From: Clostridiaceae bacterium
GTDB lineage: Bacteria; Bacillota; Clostridia; Lachnospirales; Lachnospiraceae
NCBI GenBank assembly: GCA_910575585.1
Contig: CAJTGF010000038.1
Span: 1 to 51,883 of the forward strand
Length of the DNA: 51,883 nt
Direction: 5' to 3'
The notes under the pieces were generated by a model, which was not told the DNA's origin, made no database searches, and saw only the letters and a list, made by a program, of their open reading frames with translations. Position 1 is the stretch's first letter. Each line of letters starts with the position of its first letter. Of this stretch, positions 50,818 through 51,883 are shown one piece after another. A program made the position numbers and the translations under genes.

Positions 50818-51777
50818 ATGTCCATCCTCCTTTCTGAATTTTTTTATCCTCCAATATAAAAAAATCTTGGCGGGAGAAAACTAAGATACCCCCGAAAGAT
50901 GCGTCTTAAAACGTCAGTCTGCCATCGCTGCCTTTTCGCCAGCCGCCGTCTAAAACTGCGGAAAAATACCCCCAGGAATACCAGGAATAAACATCCGCAG
51001 CCCCCTGGTTGTTTCTGCCAGCCGCCGCTCCAGGCGCATAAACAGCCGCTTTTCGGTGCCCGTTTCCATTTAAGTTTAAAAATGCCCGCCCAAAATAAAC
51101 ATAGGCTTAAACATCCCCCACGCTTTAACCGACTGAAGTAAACAAAACTCCCGCCAGGAAAGCGGCGCATACCCCAGGCATAAAACAAGTCTGACCACGG
51201 AAACTGTCACATCCGAAGCCTCTGCCTTCTTCCATCAAGAAAACCTGGGCATCCTTTCCCCGCAAAAAAGAAGCACACTCCCTATAGAAAAGAATCCATG
51301 CGGGAAGGCAGATGAACTTCCATTTTAGGTGCTGCCTTAACAAAAAACCGTGGAAATCCAGGGGTAAAGCGCAGATTGGGCACGGGTACTCGAAAGATTC
51401 CGGCAGGAAATCCCAAGGTATCCACAGATGAAAAAAGCGTCAAAAATCTCCATGCTCCAAAATACCCCTGGAATCTCCATACCCCTTCTAACTGATAGGG
51501 TGTCTGGGACACCAGATACCCCATAAAAACCCAAAACCCTGGAACCATGATAAAAGTATCCGCAGGAAGCAGAAGTTATGGATACACTTTCACATAAATG
51601 GAAACCGTCCAGGAGAAATGGAAGCAGCATGGCAGGAATCAAATCAGAAAAGCACGTTTCTGTACACATCCGAATGAATCCAAACAAAAAAGACTACCCC
51701 ACTTCGATTCAGTAAGGATGAAAACAAAAAAGAACATATCCCTTCAATTCAGCAGGAATGGAAACAAATAAAGAACT
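50818..51777. other. 960-base interval without a convincing gene; degenerate 40-bp repeats at its end
   Basis: Both strands have short open frames, but none has a ribosome site or protein-like composition. From about 51664 to 51777 three degenerate units of about 40 bases recur, each ending near AACAAAAAAGA or AACAAATAAAGA (for example ATTCAG-N-AGGATGAAAACAAAA and ATTCAGCAGGAATGGAAAC). They could be iteron-like sites of a lost element or simple decay. The interval runs up to the second IS4-family copy. Confidence 0.4.
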
Positions 51778-51883
51778 CAAACTTCGCACATAGATTTTGC
51801 CTATGCACCCTGAAAATTCAATACCTGGCTGTTATTCAGTTGTCGAAAGTCTGCTGTTATGCTGCTTGAAGCTGCGCTTTCAG
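51778..51883 (-). mobile_element. IS4-family insertion sequence, second copy, cut by the window end
   Basis: The 106 bases from CAAACTTCGCAC to the window end match 32597-32702 with a single difference (GTCAAAAG versus GTCGAAAG). They include the left terminal repeat and the last nine codons of the transposase. Orientation is the same as the complete copy. The rest lies outside. Recombination between the two copies would delete or invert the roughly 17.6 kb between them depending on orientation; here they are direct, so deletion is expected. Confidence 0.93.

Noticed and set aside
50844-51188. 114-codon minus-strand frame after the resolvase-like gene
   Set aside because: It lacks a ribosome site, is rich in Trp, Arg, Phe and Cys without a recognisable pattern, and starts at an arbitrary codon in decayed sequence.

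Overview
The window reads as chromosome from a low-to-mid GC Firmicute of the Clostridia, most likely Lachnospiraceae. Support comes from strong AGGAGG ribosome sites, a sporeformer-type class A penicillin-binding protein, a choline-binding-repeat protein, GHKL/LytTR signalling genes and many Clostridia-style lipoprotein ABC operons. Species cannot be named from the sequence alone. Base composition shifts sharply several times (AT-rich recQ and large serine recombinase, GC-rich metK block), which fits a mosaic of core genes and acquired or decaying segments.

Layout. 1-4.2 kb: MITE copy 1, a truncated monooxygenase-like gene, a DUF5655 gene and a PBP1-type enzyme with a very long Gly/Asn/Gln/Ser tail. 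4.4-7.3 kb: two small unknown genes, then an SRAP protein, DNA polymerase IV behind two LexA-like boxes, and a small partner. 7.3-17.2 kb: gene remnants, then a minus-strand set made of an OmpR-type regulator, a sensor kinase, two lipoproteins, an ABC ATPase and two permeases, the last fused to a beta-propeller-like domain; MITE copy 2 sits at the junction of the two permease genes. 17.4-27.3 kb: core genes (recQ, an SseB-like gene, a choline-binding-repeat protein, metA, ligA, an RluF-type pseudouridine synthase, queA, a membrane protein). 27.4-27.7 kb: nested palindromes and tRNA-Arg(CCG). 28.3-31.6 kb: a GC-rich block (truncated nudC-like gene, radical SAM gene, metK, broken DUF1934-like gene) divergent from an HxlR regulator whose leader carries MITE copy 3.

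32.4-41.8 kb is a plastic zone: an IS4-family element splits a lipoprotein gene with an 11-bp target duplication; then gene debris; then a LytTR regulator with a GHKL sensor fused in frame to a protein of unknown family, followed by two further unknown genes (one broken) and a short Cys-containing protein; then a truncated histidine phosphatase and a metallo-hydrolase fragment cut by an IS66 remnant. 42-46.3 kb is a second lipoprotein/ABC operon headed by a secreted protein gene with an internal amber codon. 47-51 kb holds a large serine recombinase with a small upstream partner, a Tn3-type resolvase and a resolvase-like protein that appears catalytically dead. The window ends inside a second copy of the IS4-family element.

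Functional links. The two ABC loci look like envelope-stress or peptide-export/immunity systems; a 121-bp stretch about 94% identical is shared between the second operon's lipoprotein gene and debris downstream of the first. The best candidate for something undescribed is the LytTR/GHKL locus at 35.8-40.0 kb: a quorum-sensing-like pair with candidate operator repeats, whose sensor is translationally fused to the first of three unknown proteins.
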